From Gelatoporia subvermispora B (Eukaryota; Basidiomycota; Agaricomycetes; Polyporales; Gelatoporiaceae), in contig KB445803.1 in NCBI GenBank assembly GCA_000320605.2, forward strand, positions 454,714 through 518,713: a stretch of DNA of 64,000 bases, in the 5' to 3' direction. The first letter of the stretch is position 1; the number at the start of each line of letters is the position of its first letter. Below the pieces are notes generated by a model, which was not told the origin of the DNA, did not search any database, and was given only the letters and a program-made list of their open reading frames with translations. Of the stretch, positions 11,237 to 23,223 are shown piece after piece. Made by a program: the position numbers and the translations under genes.

Positions 11237-11927
11237 ATGTCCCAGCGACTCGTGTTCACCACGACGAGCCTGCACAACGCCGTCATCTCCAATGCCTCGG
11301 ACGTGCTCTACTACGAGGTCGTCACGCCGAAGTGGGAGCGGCAGGCAACGAGGATCAGTCGGCTCGATCCTGTGGCGCGCCAATTCCACCTGATAGCAGA
11401 ATTTCAGAACGTCGAGGACAAGCCGGTCATGATAGACATGTACAATACCTTCTTCCGACCGGTGGACGAGTTCCTGCAGAAGAACGACGGCCCGATCCTG
11501 TCAGCGCACTTTCCTCTTATGTAGCCATTTAAAGAGGCAGGGCTCACGCACATGTGCAGGAGCGCGTCGTTCAGAGGGAAGGACGGCAAGACGTACACTT
11601 GGAGAGTGCGTGACAAGGAGCCGGAGGTATATGTTACCATGGTAGTGGCACCGCAAGTTTGCTGAACCCATGGCTCGCAGCTCTGGCGGGAAGACGATCC
11701 CGGCAACAAGCCGCTAGCGTCGTACCATCGGCAGAAGAGGCATCTCCTAGTGTTGCGCATGTCGCAGTATCCGTATCTGGAGGTGGAGCCGGATGTATTG
11801 GACACGCTTGATTCTCTCATACGTATGCTTCTAGTACTTGTGGCTCTTAGCTCTTCTCTTCTGACCCGGTTCATGTACAGTATCGTTTCTCATCTTCGAA
11901 CGCTGGAATCGAGATACCTGGAAGTGA
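11237..11927 (+). CDS. DUF6593-like domain protein
   Basis: Four exons join in phase: 11237-11520, 11560-11626, 11681-11822 and 11881-11927 (about 179 aa; an in-frame ATG at 11222 would add five residues). The layout fits the DUF6593 family common in Agaricomycetes: an N-terminal strand set (SQRLVFTTTSLHNAVISN, DVLYYEVVTPKW), a central GKDGKTYTWRV motif, and a C-terminal DSLILSFLIFERWNRDTW, where the family typically ends in a hydrophobic strand followed by Glu/Arg residues. The function of the family is unknown. No signal peptide or membrane span is seen. The assignment rests on remembered family patterns, so it is good but not certain. Confidence 0.7.
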
Positions 11928-12473
11928 TTGTGAACGCGGGGGAAATATGGATAGAACACACGAGCATAGACCTCCAAGAAAACCGACATGTACACGAACC
12001 AAAATGACAGAGACGAGATGTGCAATGCACAAAATACAGGCAGGTGACTCGACGTTCATCTAGCGATACATCGTGTGTGGCCGAGTGTGCGCCCTGCCAC
12101 ACGCGTGATAAGAAGTCTGTTCAATCTCGTCATTGACTGAGGTAGTGTTGTCTTGGCGTGTAGATGCCATCTTTTTGGGACCGGGCCAGGCGCCCAAATG
12201 TCGCGCACATAGCGAGTGTCATCTGGCTCGCACCACAAGTCTTGATAGGCGCAACAGCTTATATTACCAAAGCTAAGAGACATCAATGCTGAGTGGTTTC
12301 CTAGCGAGGGTCTGCATTCAGCTTGACTTGGGACGGGTGCACTGACGTACCTCTGATGAACTAACACAGCAAGCGTTAAATAACATGGCATACGGCGCAA
12401 CTATGACGAGCGTAAATGTCCCAAGTCATCGCCCATCGCAGTGGTCAGAAGCTCACCCTACGTAGACCCCAAA
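11928..12473. other. Intergenic spacer between convergent genes
   Basis: It holds the 3' ends of the DUF6593-like gene and PER1. No coding region is supported. Confidence 0.5.
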
Positions 12474-13565
12474 CTACATCTTGGAGCTCCGCCAGCCCTC
12501 GTCCGATGCATCTTGGATCAGGAACATATACCAAAACCATACTATTGGCACCGTGGACAAATGCCACAGTGAATGCGCATCAATAATTCTCGCCCATGGC
12601 GGGAAATCCAGCACCTCCAGGGCCGTCGCGAGAGTAGTAAGGACAACGAAAATGGCAGCTTTCGTGCAGTACGGCGGTCGGTATTGCTTCGGACGTCCGG
12701 GGAAACGACGGACTAGAGAAACCGACGATGGTAGGGAATACAAGAGCCAGAGCATGTTGTGTAACATGCCGACAGTGACGTTGAACACCATGTTGTACGT
12801 ATAGTCAAAGCGGGGCAGGAGGCTGAGATAAGAGACATGCGCCAAGTAGACGAGAGAGCATGATATTGCCCAGACGTTTCGAATGAAAGTGGTGTTTTTC
12901 TGATGGTTTGGTTGGACAACGCCAGTACGCTCTGATGGGTATAGGTGGAAGATGCGAATAGAGGTGGAATACAACGCATACAGGATGGTTAAGGCGGCAG
13001 AAAAATAGTCCAGCTTCTCAGTGATCGGGAGATCTAGATGCACGGCTTGTAAAGTATATGGATTCGAGTTTGCGAATAAGAACCGACCTCGCGTGTGGAA
13101 CACGGCCGACCAGACCCACGCATTCATACTGACCAAGGCAAATGTCTTGCAATAAACTTTCATTGGGTGCCCATCAGGAACCCTGCGTTGTACTAGCTGG
13201 GACCCTTTGACATGGGCGAGGAGGTTGAGCAGGGAGAAAGCTACCGATGCCGGCTCCTGCATGCCGGCGAAACGCCAGAAAGGCCACTTTCCATAGTACT
13301 GATGGATTCTGGCCCCCGCCTCCACGGCATGGTCCGTAATCAAGTGCATGCAATTGTACTTGCAATCATCGGCGCATGTCCATTGTGTAAAGCGTAGTGC
13401 GAGCGGTAGAGCATTGGAAGAACCTGGCTGGCAGCTACGAGACTGACAGAGAGCGACACATCCCTGAAACTGGTTTGCCCGGTCGCCTGACGATGATAGT
13501 ACTAGTCCAGCGAGGCAAAGAATTGTGAGTGAGATGATCCTAATGTTGAGCAGCATTTGAGTCAA
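12474..13565 (-). CDS. PER1: Per1-like GPI-anchor remodelling protein (PGAP3 homologue)
   Basis: Coding begins at the ATG ending at 13565 and stops at 12474. A 54-nt GTCGGT..CTAG intron at 13034-13087 is probable: removing it restores the conserved FHTRDLPITEKLDYFSAAL motif, while leaving it in keeps the frame open. The mature product is about 345 aa. There is an N-terminal signal sequence (IISLTILCLAGLVLSSS), a Cys-rich lumenal part (FQGCVALCQ, WTCADDCKYNCMH), and about seven membrane segments with the conserved H..D and LWHLSTVPIVWFWYMFL features. Per1 acts in the ER on the sn-2 acyl chain of GPI anchors (phospholipase A2 step). It is divergent from HOS2 across a 498-bp spacer. Confidence 0.93.
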   Translation of the reverse strand: MTQMLLNIRIISLTILCLAGLVLSSSGDRANQFQGCVALCQSRSCQPGSSNALPLALRFTQWTCADDCKYNCMHLITDHAVEAGARIHQYYGKWPFWRFAGMQEPASVAFSLLNLLAHVKGSQLVQRRVPDGHPMKVYCKTFALVSMNAWVWSAVFHTRGRFLFANSNPYTLQAVHLDLPITEKLDYFSAALTILYALYSTSIRIFHLYPSERTGVVQPNHQKNTTFIRNVWAISCSLVYLAHVSYLSLLPRFDYTYNMVFNVTVGMLHNMLWLLYSLPSSVSLVRRFPGRPKQYRPPYCTKAAIFVVLTTLATALEVLDFPPWARIIDAHSLWHLSTVPIVWFWYMFLIQDASDEGWRSSKM

Positions 13566-14063
13566 GTCGAGTGAAAGGTAACATCAGACTAGTCGTGATG
13601 GCAGGCAGCAAGCTCGAGACGAGGTCTAGACAAGCTCTTGTTTCCATCCTCGAGCAACAGCGTTTGTTTTAGCGCGCACACCCAAAAACAGGCGCGTTAC
13701 CTAAGACAGTGGCAGATCACTCTCGAATTTCTTCTCTCAACTTCATTCCACTCGATACATCAAGTTCTCACCAGCTTGTCTTGTTTCAAATCTGAAAGGA
13801 GACATAAATAGCTCCAAGAGCCACCCACGATCCCCCGAAGACGCCTTCGTAAATCGGACTTCAACTTTGCATCCTTATATAGATTGACACGCACGTATCC
13901 CTCGAGTGGGAGAACGCTCTGCTCATACTTACGTTCATACTCGCCCTGAGTAGCTGGTAGGTGGCTGCGCAATACAGTGACACCTTTGGGTAATCAAAAC
14001 TGACTTGCTGATCCTCCAATTCAATTTCGCCGACAATCTACAGTATTCGAGTATCATCCAAAC
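13566..14063. promoter_or_regulatory. Shared PER1/HOS2 promoter region
   Basis: A 498-bp spacer lies between divergent genes. No separate gene is supported, and no specific operator was recognised. Confidence 0.5.
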
Positions 14064-16034
14064 ATGGTTCGGACATTTCAATCATACACGTTTTCTTCAA
14101 CGCCGTATTTCGACGATCGTGGAGCACATGGATATGCGCAGCCGATAACAGAACGAGTAAATGTAAGATAGAACAAAGAGTCTTGTCACTGGCTACTGAC
14201 ATCATCACGGACAGCCTCATTCCCGCCCAATCGTATCTTATTACTTTCCTAAAGGCATCGGTGCGCAACACTATGGGGTAGGTTCCAAGTAGATAGCAGC
14301 AATTTCATAACACCGAATGCGATAATTCTCAGGAACACCATCCGATGAAACCTCATAGACTGACATTGACCAACGCGCTTGTCATGGGCTATGGACTTGA
14401 CAAGCAAATTCATCATATTTTCAACCCTCGCCCTGCGACTCAAGCAGAGCTCGAGGTTTATCATGACCACGATTATATTGAATTTTTATCAAGGTCAGGG
14501 CTCTTCGGTCATTTCAACTCCCGTTCGAGACCTAACATATATGTAGAGTAACCCCCCAGAATCAAGCCGACATGAGACACCTCATAGATACATTCAACTG
14601 CGTGGAAGACTGTCCTATCTTTGCGGACATGTATGACTTCTGCCGAATGTATGCTGGAGGCTCGTTAGCCGCAGCAAGGAAACTGTGCGCCGGAACCACT
14701 GATATTGCAATCAACTGGTCCGGGGGGCTGCATCATGCAAAAAAGGGCGAAGCTAGCGGATTCTGCTATGTCAACGACATTGTCCTTGCTATTCTTGAAC
14801 TCCTTCGGTCAGTTCATCTCTGATTCTCTCGTCAATTATTGTCCTTACCCGTCCTAGATATCATCCGCGTGTCCTCTATATTGACATCGATATCCACCAC
14901 GGTGATGGCGTAGAGTTTGCGTTCTACCACTCGGATCGTGTCATGACTGTCTCCTTCCATAAGTATACAGGAGACTTCTTCCCTGGTACCGGAAAACTAG
15001 ACGATAATGGCGCAGGCCTCGGGAAGCATTTCTGTCTCAATGTACCTCTGCAAGATGGCATCGACGACGATATGTATCTCACAATATTCAAAACTGTGAT
15101 CGAAGACACTGTCACCGCCTTCCGTCCCACGTCCATTGTCCTCCAATGCGGGGCCGACTCTCTGGGCTGCGACCGGCTCGGCGCGTTCAACCTGTCGATC
15201 GCTGCGCACGGGGAGTGCGTGAACTTCGTGAGAAAATTCAACGTCCCGTTACTCGTCGTCGGCGGGGGCGGGTACACGATCAAGAATGTAAGCCGCTGCT
15301 GGACGTACGAGACGTCCGTGCTCGTCGGTGCGGCGGTGCCGGACGAACTCCCGGTGACGATCTACGACTCGTTCTTCCGCGACTCACAGTGGAAGCTGCA
15401 CCCACCACTCACGGGCAAGGTCGACAACCAGAACTCAGCCGCGTCGCTGCAGCGCATCACGATCGGCATACGAAACAAGCTGCGTTATCTCCAGGGCGCG
15501 CCGAGCGTCGCGCTGCAGGAGATCCCGCCGGACATCGCGGGTTGGCTCGGTGACGAGGAGCGCACGCGTGACGAAGCAGACGAGGAGCGCGGTACTGCAC
15601 GTGCGGGCGAGTTCAGGGAAGATCGCTCGGTGCTCCGAAACGAGTTTTTCGACGGTGATAGAGACAATCTGGGAGAGCAAGAGGAAGAACCGGCTCCAGT
15701 CCGGGCACCGCGTGGCAGAGGCGCCACGACAACGCGCAGGGCGCGGGGTGGCCGGAGGGGACGGGGACGAGGGAGGGGGCGTGGTGCAGCTACGATCCAG
15801 GCCGAAACACTGGAAGACGGAGACGATGCGGAGCCTACACCTGCACCAGTCTCGCGGGGACGTGGAAGGGGAAGGGGACGAGGCCGAGGACGTGGACGGG
15901 GAGCGAAGGCCCAAGCCCAAGCCCAGGCTCAAGCTCAATCACCAGATACCGAGACCGAGCCGGAGGCGACGACCGCGGATGGTGACGGTACCGTGGGGCC
16001 TTCACCAGTCCCGATGGACGTCGACGTGATTTGA
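14064..16034 (+). CDS. HOS2: Class I histone deacetylase, Hos2-like, with RG-rich tail
   Basis: Five exons join in phase: 14064-14162, 14215-14277, 14333-14493, 14547-14807 and 14858-16034 (586 aa). The deacetylase domain (about 20-370) shows HHPMKPHRL, the catalytic [17 protein letters not shown], the zinc-site [11 protein letters not shown] and [30 protein letters not shown] with [10 protein letters not shown] fits the Hos2 branch rather than Rpd3. It deacetylates histone lysines in the nucleus, in the Set3 complex in yeast. The C-terminal roughly 170 residues are unusual: acidic, then two Arg-Gly blocks ((RG)n) separated by an acidic linker, an Ala-Gln repeat, and an acidic end. RG tracts of this kind usually bind RNA or are arginine-methylated; that is inference here. 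Confidence 0.93.
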
Positions 16035-16347
16035 CCACATAGCAGTCATCCGTCCACTTACCATACACAATGACAATCCTGGATTCCGTTGATAGTAGTT
16101 CACTCGGTGTCTTGGATGTCCCTCTTTCTGAGCCATGATATGCAGAAGTAGTGAGGGCCGAGTGTGATCGTGGACATGGCCCAATAGTTTGCTGTATGAT
16201 ATCCTCCGTAGAAAGACTGGGTAATAACTTATGCAGATATTTACACTATGATAGTCCCTGGCGTCCGATTAATGGTCAATTCAGTCCGATATCAGCATTC
16301 CTATGAGATAAACATACGTGAAGTATGGTCCAACTGCCTGATAAACT
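16035..16347. other. Spacer between convergent genes
   Basis: It contains the 3' flanks of HOS2 and the Mg2+ transporter gene. No gene is seen. Confidence 0.5.
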
Positions 16348-18298
16348 CTATGCTGACTGTGCTATAAGAACATGCGCACCGAGGGCGGACGCAATCTCGT
16401 AGCATGCTACGAGAAGGAGCTGCCCCACGAGATCCATGAAGGCGGAATGGAAAGGTAGTGCGTACATATCAGGGTCTAGGTCCCGCTTCCACAGGAAATT
16501 TGTCGTCAGATGCGCAAGATATAGAGCGAACGCAACCTGCGAATTGGTCAGTTCGATGACAAGAAGATTGCGACTTGACTCACATCTAGCCAGAAAAACA
16601 AGACTTGTACAACGAAGAAGATTATGGAGAGACGAAGCCAATCGAGGGCGTAGACAACAGCAAGGAATGTAATTTCAATCGGAATGGCAACTAAGAGTAG
16701 CGTGATCATGACTAGACGAGGATTTGGTTGAGTATGTGCTGGGTGTATATTGTCTGCAGAAGGAAGGGAGGTCATTGATAATGCAGCAGCATGGAGGGAT
16801 GTTGACAAGCGGGAGACGAAAATCGAACCAATCCCTCCAGGTAGTCCTAGATGCGATAATAAGTTTTATGGATAGCGCACTGAATGCAAGGCAACATACC
16901 AGTGACGACGATTGCGAGAAGTGCATAGCCGCTGTACTTGCTTACGAACGTATCGAGCACGAGGCCAGTACCGCTGCTGATCGCCATGGCGAGCAACAGT
17001 GGAGCCCAGCCTTCCGACAATAGATGGCTAACGTGCGGGTTGCGCCGCGTGATGATCGTCCAGCCAACTGCTGCTGCTATGAGGGCTATGACAATGATGA
17101 GAGGGCCAGGGGTGTCGATGATCATAAGATGCAGCGAGGATACCAGGCCCAAGATCGTAAGCGTAACGAGATCTCCTAGACACGCCGCTACGGGAGGGGC
17201 AATGTTATCTGTGAGATCGAATTGAGTGGGTTTCGAGGTACTAGATCGTCGAGGTACAACATACCAGGATCCAAACCAAATCGACGGCATCCTATAATAA
17301 GCAAACACATGAAAGATCCGAGGACGATGCTGGAGAGGCACGTAGAAGTCATAGCAGCCGAGGCTACCATGATGAACCTATCAGAGGGATGAGATTCCAC
17401 ACGCAAGGTCTATTTCTGGCACATACTCTGCTATTCCTGAGCTTTTGTCTCCTGCCGGAAATATTGGCCGCGGTACTCTTGCATAATAGAGGGAACTTGT
17501 ATATGGCTCTGCCATTCTCACAGCCAAGGAAGTAGTTGCGTTTGCGATGGTGTTATATTCAACTTCTTCACCCGGGGGCCGGGGTATCACGCGGCCAAGG
17601 AGAAACGCCACGCAAGCAGCTACGAACGAGACGACGGTGGCCTGTACCTGGAGCAAGGTCAAGTTGCCAAGGATTATTTCGCGACGCGTAGAGGGCTTGT
17701 CAAGTTGTCCAATGTTGGCTGCTGTACCGAGACGAGCAGACAGATTCATCTCGAGGTTTCCCTTGAGATTGAGGACCACGGGGATGATCATGATGAGCTC
17801 ATCAATGCGGGACATAGCTTTCCAGTGCTGAGTGACCGTCAACCAATGCGCTAGTCCGGTAGAGGGTCTTACTTACTGAGACTTTGTTGAGAATCTCCCC
17901 AGTAAAGAGCAGCCCTGACGTTGTCAGGAGTAACGTCGGCGCTGTCTATGATGGATATGATTCAGAAATTGCCTGAGCAGGGATTGAGAGTTGTGAATTA
18001 CCTCTATGACGGTGCTCTTCACCTGCGCCCATACGCTCGCCTTCTGAGGAGGTGACCGCTCTCTGCCCCTCGTCCGCTGGCCAGTCCCGAGCAACGCCTG
18101 GCTACCACCCCCCTCGTCTCCAGACTCGTCGTCCTCAGAATCAGAGTGTTCGAGCATGTAAGGCGCATACGAGTATCCATCCTGGCGACGAGGATTTGGG
18201 GTGACCATGATCTCATCCATTTCCGCCATTTCGATGCTGTCAGAGTCCGTGTCGGACTTGGCCAGTACTGGTTCCTCGAAAGAGAGCGACCTCTCCAT
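16348..18298 (-). CDS. SLC41/MgtE-type divalent cation (Mg2+) transporter
   Basis: Seven exons on the minus strand join in phase, in coding order: 18002-18298, 17877-17945, 17427-17827, 17265-17377, 17208-16900, 16846-16584 and 16536-16348 (546 aa). The N-terminal 95 residues are acidic and Ser-rich, probably cytosolic. Two MgtE-type repeats follow. Repeat one contains IDELIMIIPVVLNLKGN and LEMNLSARLGTAANIG, and the DPDNIAPPVAACLGDLVTL signature. Repeat two has the matching VSRLSTSLH region and further membrane helices. Family members (SLC41 in animals) carry Mg2+ across the plasma membrane or organelle membranes. The start is the first ATG of an open acidic leader, and divergent RPA34 begins 215 bp away. 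Confidence 0.9.
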
Positions 18299-18513
18299 TT
18301 TACCGGTGCTTTGTCACCACGCAGTTAACATAGATCAAGATGTGAGAATGCAAGCTTGAGAAAATCAAGTAAAGCAGTGCTCCGAGGGGGTGGAAAGTGA
18401 CACCTGTAGCAACCACTGTTGCGGCTTCATGATTTCATTTCTAAACTCGACCGCGTAGAGGCGCGCAAATTACAGCCAAATCCAGTAATCCGCCTGGACA
18501 TACCTCTATCACC
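18299..18513. promoter_or_regulatory. Compact bidirectional promoter (Mg2+ transporter / RPA34)
   Basis: Only 215 bp separate two divergent start codons, so the promoter elements must be shared or overlapping. No motif was assigned. Confidence 0.5.
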
Positions 18514-19432
18514 ATGAGCTCCTCCGAATCCTCCCCAGAGCCAGAGCCGCTCTCCAAGCAGTTGAAGAAGTCATCAAAAGACAAGAAAAAGGGGAAAGCG
18601 ACGAAGTCTACGTCTATCGTCACCCCCTATGGCAAGAACGAGGGCGATGACCCGGACTGGGCATATCAGCCACCGCCAGGGTCGGTCCTCTTGAACCATG
18701 CAGAGGACTTTGGGGAATTCGACTGGGATAAAGTGAAGGAGGATGACAATCTAGAGCTCTGGCTTATCCGCGTACCGGAGGGTGTGAGTATTATCATTGA
18801 CCGGCCCTACCCTTGAGAATCTCACATCACTCCGCTGTCACCAGGTCAAGACAAAACAACTACAAGGCGTAAAGCTCGAGCTTCCGCCCTCAACATCTAA
18901 AGGCATACGAGTCGGCTCTGTTGAGCGGAGACACAACACTTATGGTGTCTGGTCTCTGGGCGAAGACCAGGCGGAGACCGTAGGTGGCGAGGAGATCAAG
19001 TCCTTGACATGTCTTCTCCCAAGAAAACAAAAAGGCGGGAAACTCTATCAAGGTGTGCACAGCGTTCGCATTTCATTCCGTCCACCCCACTCAGCTGCTG
19101 CGTCAGCTCCTAAGCCCATTGCTCGCCATCTCGTTATTTCTGCGCAACCGACACTACCGACCCCTGCGCACTCCTCCGACTCTGACTCTGTAGGACCCAT
19201 CACTCACCTAAACCCTGCAAGACATTCATACCCGAAAGAACTCCTCAAACACCAATTTGCGCCTCTCGGCTCGCTCGCGCCAACAGGGAACGCAACGATG
19301 GACGTGGACCATCCCGCTCCAGCATCCAAGCCAGAGGTCTTACAGACAGTCCCAGCCGAGCCGCCCAAGAAGAAGCGGAAGGGCGAGGGAGAGTCGACCA
19401 AAAAGTCGAAGAAGGCCAAGACGGCCGCTTAG
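18514..19432 (+). CDS. RPA34: RNA polymerase I subunit RPA34 (A34.5-like)
   Basis: Two exons, 18514-18783 and 18845-19432, join in phase (285 aa). The layout fits RPA34: a charged Ser/Lys-rich N-terminus, YQPPPGSVLLNHAEDFGEFD, the dimerisation-type core (NLELWLIRVPEGVKTKQLQG, with strands around YGVWSLGEDQ and LTCLLPRKQKGGKLY), the RHSYPKELLKHQFAPLGS segment, and a Lys-rich tail (EPPKKKRKGEGESTKKSKK). The protein pairs with A49 on Pol I and aids initiation and elongation of rRNA transcription in the nucleolus. Sequence conservation is low in this family, so the call rests on the order of motifs. It is convergent with ADA3. Confidence 0.78.
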
Positions 19433-19614
19433 ATACCGTCCGCGCACATAGTGATGCATTGCAATGGTGATGATCCGATGAGAACAAATAGCCTGATGAG
19501 TACGGGTAGTTGACGTGCACAGCGAGCAGCGACCCCGGAGGTCCAGCAGCTGGACAGCAATAATAGGAATAACATGAGAAACCAGTAGGCACCCAACGCA
19601 GCGAAAAGCACTGC

Positions 19615-21871
19615 TCATCCAAGCTCCATGTCGTCCCCCTGCGCTCTCGCCTTCCCTTTCGCAGACCGCGCGTCTGCTGTGCTGCTCGATGCCGCAGCCG
19701 ACGTGCCGTTAATTCCGCCGTAGCTGTTCGATGACGATGACATTGGCGCAGCTTCCGGGGCTGATACCCGCGCGAGCTGCTGCCTGACTTCCTCGTCGAT
19801 TCCCTGGTACACACTGGTCTTTGGCACACCCCATATTCTCCCGGGGCTCTCCCGCTCCTTCTCCTCGAATACCGTGCCAATGATGTCGACGAGCTGGCGG
19901 CGCGTCTGTACGAGCTTCCTCAGCTGTTCCGGCACGACAAGGTGATTCTCCTCATCCGGCCCCAGACCTAGCGCGGCGGGACATGGCGGGAGCGACGAAA
20001 TGCCGTTCGCAGCGCCGTTTGGTGCACTGGGCTCGGACTTGCGCTTCTTCTTGTCCTTCTTGGGTCCGTCTTTCTTCTGCAGCTTGGTGTATAGCGTCGC
20101 GATGTTCTTGTCGATCGAGTCGCGCAAGTCCAGGTACTCCTGATAGCCGAGCCTATCGCGCGCAATGTCCACCAAGCGAGCTTTCCGCGCCTTGTTGGTT
20201 GCGACGACTGTACGTAGCTCTCGTTGCGCGTGCCGTAGTGCAGTGGCTATGGGGTCGTCTACCGCCTCCGAAAAGTCAGGCTATTACGCAAAAATCCCGT
20301 CAGTGAGCCCAGTTGCCACAATGGCACACAACATACGATAGTATCAAGCAGCCCATGGTATCGCATAACGTTCTTGATACGCTCCTCAAGGTCAGCGACA
20401 TTCAGCTTGTCTCGCGCCGCGGCGGCTGCAGCACCGTTCGTTCCAGGGCGCCCTTCCATCGCTTCCTCAGCAGCCTTGACGCCCTTCCACTCTGTTGCAT
20501 CGTGCATTGGTATTAGCGCACTGACCAACCGCTCAGTAAGTGGGCCATGACCGCGCTCCTCTGTGAGCAGGTCGGTCTCCATGAGCGTTGATGGCTCCCA
20601 CTTGGGTAGCGGCGCAGTGGATGACGAGCCCGGTAGTGTGCCAGTGGCACGTAGGGCGGATGTACTTGGTAATGGCCCACCATAGAGCGCGATATCCTCC
20701 TCCTCCCACTGTTCCGAGTAATGCCGGCCAAGTTTGGGCATAACGAACGGCTCGACCTCATCGCCAGTGTACTCCAGAAACCCAACATCTTCCTCCTTGA
20801 TAGATCGCAAGTACGGCTCGATACTCGTGTAGAATGTCGTCGCAAGCACCTGTGCGGGTGGTTTGCATTTGCTGAAGTCATCCATGACTTCGATCGGCTT
20901 GCTCGGTCCGGGCACTGGTGGCGGTGGTACGGGAGGCCGGGGTGGGAGGAGAGATGCGGGCTGTGGCAGTGCGAAGTCGGGTACATTGTGTGACTGGCAG
21001 GGCGCGTGCGTGTGGTTAGTATGGCCTTTGTCGGGCGATACCACACGCCTTACCTTGCCAGAGGAGTGTGATGAGGATCCGGGGTATTTAGATGCTTTCG
21101 TTGCGGGTGGATGTGGGTGGGTATGTGGGGGCAGCGGGGACGTCTTCCGAGCTTTCGGCGGTTCTGGGCCACGATATAGCCAAAGATACAGATAAGCGAA
21201 GCGGGTATAGACAGACCTTGCTCAACATCACTTGCGTCCTCTCGTTTCCGTTTCTTCTTCTTTTTCTTCAGTTCGTCATTCAAGCTGCAGAGCTCTATCA
21301 GACTATAGTTAGATGGCCGTGTAGAGCCACTCACGACTTGCGTGGATCCAGAGGTGGAGCGCTGGGTGGCGGAGCAGAGTTGACAGACACGGATGGTGGA
21401 CGCGGGCGTGGTTGAGACGGTGGTGATTGAGCAGACAGTCGCGTCTCGTCTGCAGGGGGAAGAGGCGTGACTATAGCAGCATCCAAGTGCGATCACGTCG
21501 CGTTGTAGGGCCATCAGCCACAGTTGTGTACGGATGTCGGATCGGACAGGAAGCATTTCATACGCGAACACGATCAGACAATTCCCACTTATAAACACTC
21601 GGAGATACATACAGTCGCGTTCCTTCTTCACTCGCTCCAATGTCTTGGCTTTACCCTTCTCTTTCTCCTTAAGCCGCCGCATGGACTCCTCCAGTGACCG
21701 TATGTCATCTCCGGCTCGTTTCACCCGTTCCAGGGTTTTCTGCTTTAGAAGAAGCAGCTCTTCGTGTAATGCTTCTAGTTCCTCAGTCGCAGGCACGCTT
21801 TCGGGTGGGTTTCGAAAGAGACTAGATCGGATGGGTGGTGGCGAGGCGTAAGGAGACACCGTAGACGACAT
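19615..21871 (-). CDS. ADA3: Ada3/Ngg1 subunit of histone acetyltransferase complexes
   Basis: Six exons on the minus strand join in phase, in coding order: 21613-21871, 21335-21449, 21217-21284, 21054-21163, 20337-20993 and 19615-20280 (624 aa). There is an N-terminal coiled coil (ELEALHEELLLLKQKTLERV), a Pro-rich linker, a Lys block (NDELKKKKKKRKRED), then the conserved middle (DDFSKCKPPAQVLATTFYTS) and C-terminal Ada3 domain (RHAQRELRTVVATNKARK, YQEYLDLRDSIDKNIATLY). Ada3 bridges Gcn5 and Ada2 in the SAGA and ADA complexes. A continuous minus-strand frame through exons 1-4 exists, but it gives a wrong sequence; spliced frames restore the Pro-rich linker. Confidence 0.9.
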
Positions 21872-22364
21872 GGTACAAAAATGGCCGAGTTAGGGTCGTT
21901 CCTGAGCCCAAATAGAGCGTACAGGTAACAGGAACCGATTCCAGGCCAGAAATCGGCCACTCCGAGTGGTGGAGGACGGTATTCCGAGTGTCGGGAATGA
22001 GGACCGTCGCGAGCGAATGCAAGTTAGTGAGCGCCCGCCACACGCTGGGCGTCAGACTACAATAGGTTAATTCCCGATTGTTCGTTTCGGGTAATCATTG
22101 TTCGATAATGACTTAGCCGAGGCTTACCGGCAATATTCGTTCAGCAAACTGCTCAAAGCTGAGCTGCTCATCTTACGAGCACTTCATCACGATTTGAGTT
22201 TACTGCCCTCCGGAATCACAACATTGAGCAGGGATCAGTCGATTCAAAGAAGTTACAAAGTACTAGGATACTTACTCAAGAGCTGCAACATTCTGTCTCG
22301 ACGTACACAACGCAATAGACAACCCAGCAGGCTCTGTCTTGAAACTGCAAACCACCACGTAGAC
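21872..22364. promoter_or_regulatory. Shared ADA3/MCP1 promoter region
   Basis: A spacer between divergent genes. The MCP1 frame is open upstream of its ATG back to 22098, but no conserved sequence lies there, so I treat it as 5' leader. Confidence 0.5.
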
Positions 22365-23148
22365 ATGGCTAACTCCACGAAGGACTATCTCACTTCTATT
22401 CGCCGTTCTATTAACCCCTTGCTCACAAAGCTGTCCCATGGCTCAGCACCATTCATCACCACTTTCCTGTTGATTCATTTGTCTGCACCCGTCCTCGCAA
22501 ACATCGGAGGCACTTCTTTGGCGTCTCAGGTCATGGTACGTACAGACTGGGAGCACTATTCAATCTTCCTGAAGCTCGGCATAACACTAGATCTTGGGTA
22601 GAGAATACTACCAGACCAGTTTCGGGGAGAGATACCTTGTCTTGGCCCCCTTGATCGTGCATCCTTGCACCAGCCTCCTCAAGCGATTCCTTGCTCCAAA
22701 GCCGGCCCGTCGTCTCACTAGTATCCTCAGCCTGACAGGCTATGCTGCCCTGATCTTCGTGCCTCCCCACTTCCTGACGCACCGAGTCTACCCCGCCGAC
22801 CCACTTCCCCCGGTGGACGCAGTCGGGCCCGCCGAACTGGACTACGAGTTTGTCAAGGCAGCCCTCAGCGAATGGCCATGGCGCGCTTGGTTCGCCTATA
22901 TAACCTTGACCGCAGCTGTTGCGTGGCACGCTGCGGAAGGAATGTCTGTTATCTGGAACACGTGGCTGAGGGGTGCACTGGGTAGCTGGAAGAGCGGTGC
23001 GAAGAGACGCGCTACAACCGCCGCGCTCGCGGTCACGCCAGTCCTGACCGGAATTCTTGCGATGGCGGGAGAACCGCCGATGGTGTTTGCGTTGACCCTG
23101 ACGCGCTATCATGCGGCGTTACGTGAACTCTGGTATTATCGACTATAG
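22365..23148 (+). CDS. MCP1: Mcp1-like mitochondrial membrane protein
   Basis: Two exons, 22365-22535 and 22591-23148, join in phase (242 aa). The Mcp1 transmembrane domain is visible in two related halves: HGSAPFITTFLLIHLSAP, then HPCTSLLKRFLAPKPAR, HRVYPADPLPPVDAVGPAEL, and WRAWFAYITLTAAVAWHAAE with a final helix. In yeast Mcp1 is a mitochondrial outer-membrane protein that recruits Vps13 and supports lipid supply. The ATG at 22365 gives a short N-terminus ahead of the first helix. Its stop lies 75 bp from the convergent ATPase gene. Confidence 0.85.
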
Positions 23149-23223
23149 GGAATACATTTGGTTCTGGTAAACGTGACTACTGAGTACATGAGTATCGTAA
23201 GTTGGATGTAGCGTTTCACGGCG

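Noticed and set aside
10921..11532. A 203-residue open frame on the plus strand
   Set aside because: It overlaps the DUF6593-like gene out of frame and shows no domain.
13034..13087. The 18 residues coded here as part of PER1
   Set aside because: They interrupt the conserved FHTRDLPITEKLDYF motif, and the segment has GT..AG ends; treated as an in-frame intron.
21050..21871. Single continuous 273-residue minus-strand protein
   Set aside because: It reads through three introns of ADA3; splicing gives the expected Pro-rich and Lys-rich sequence instead.
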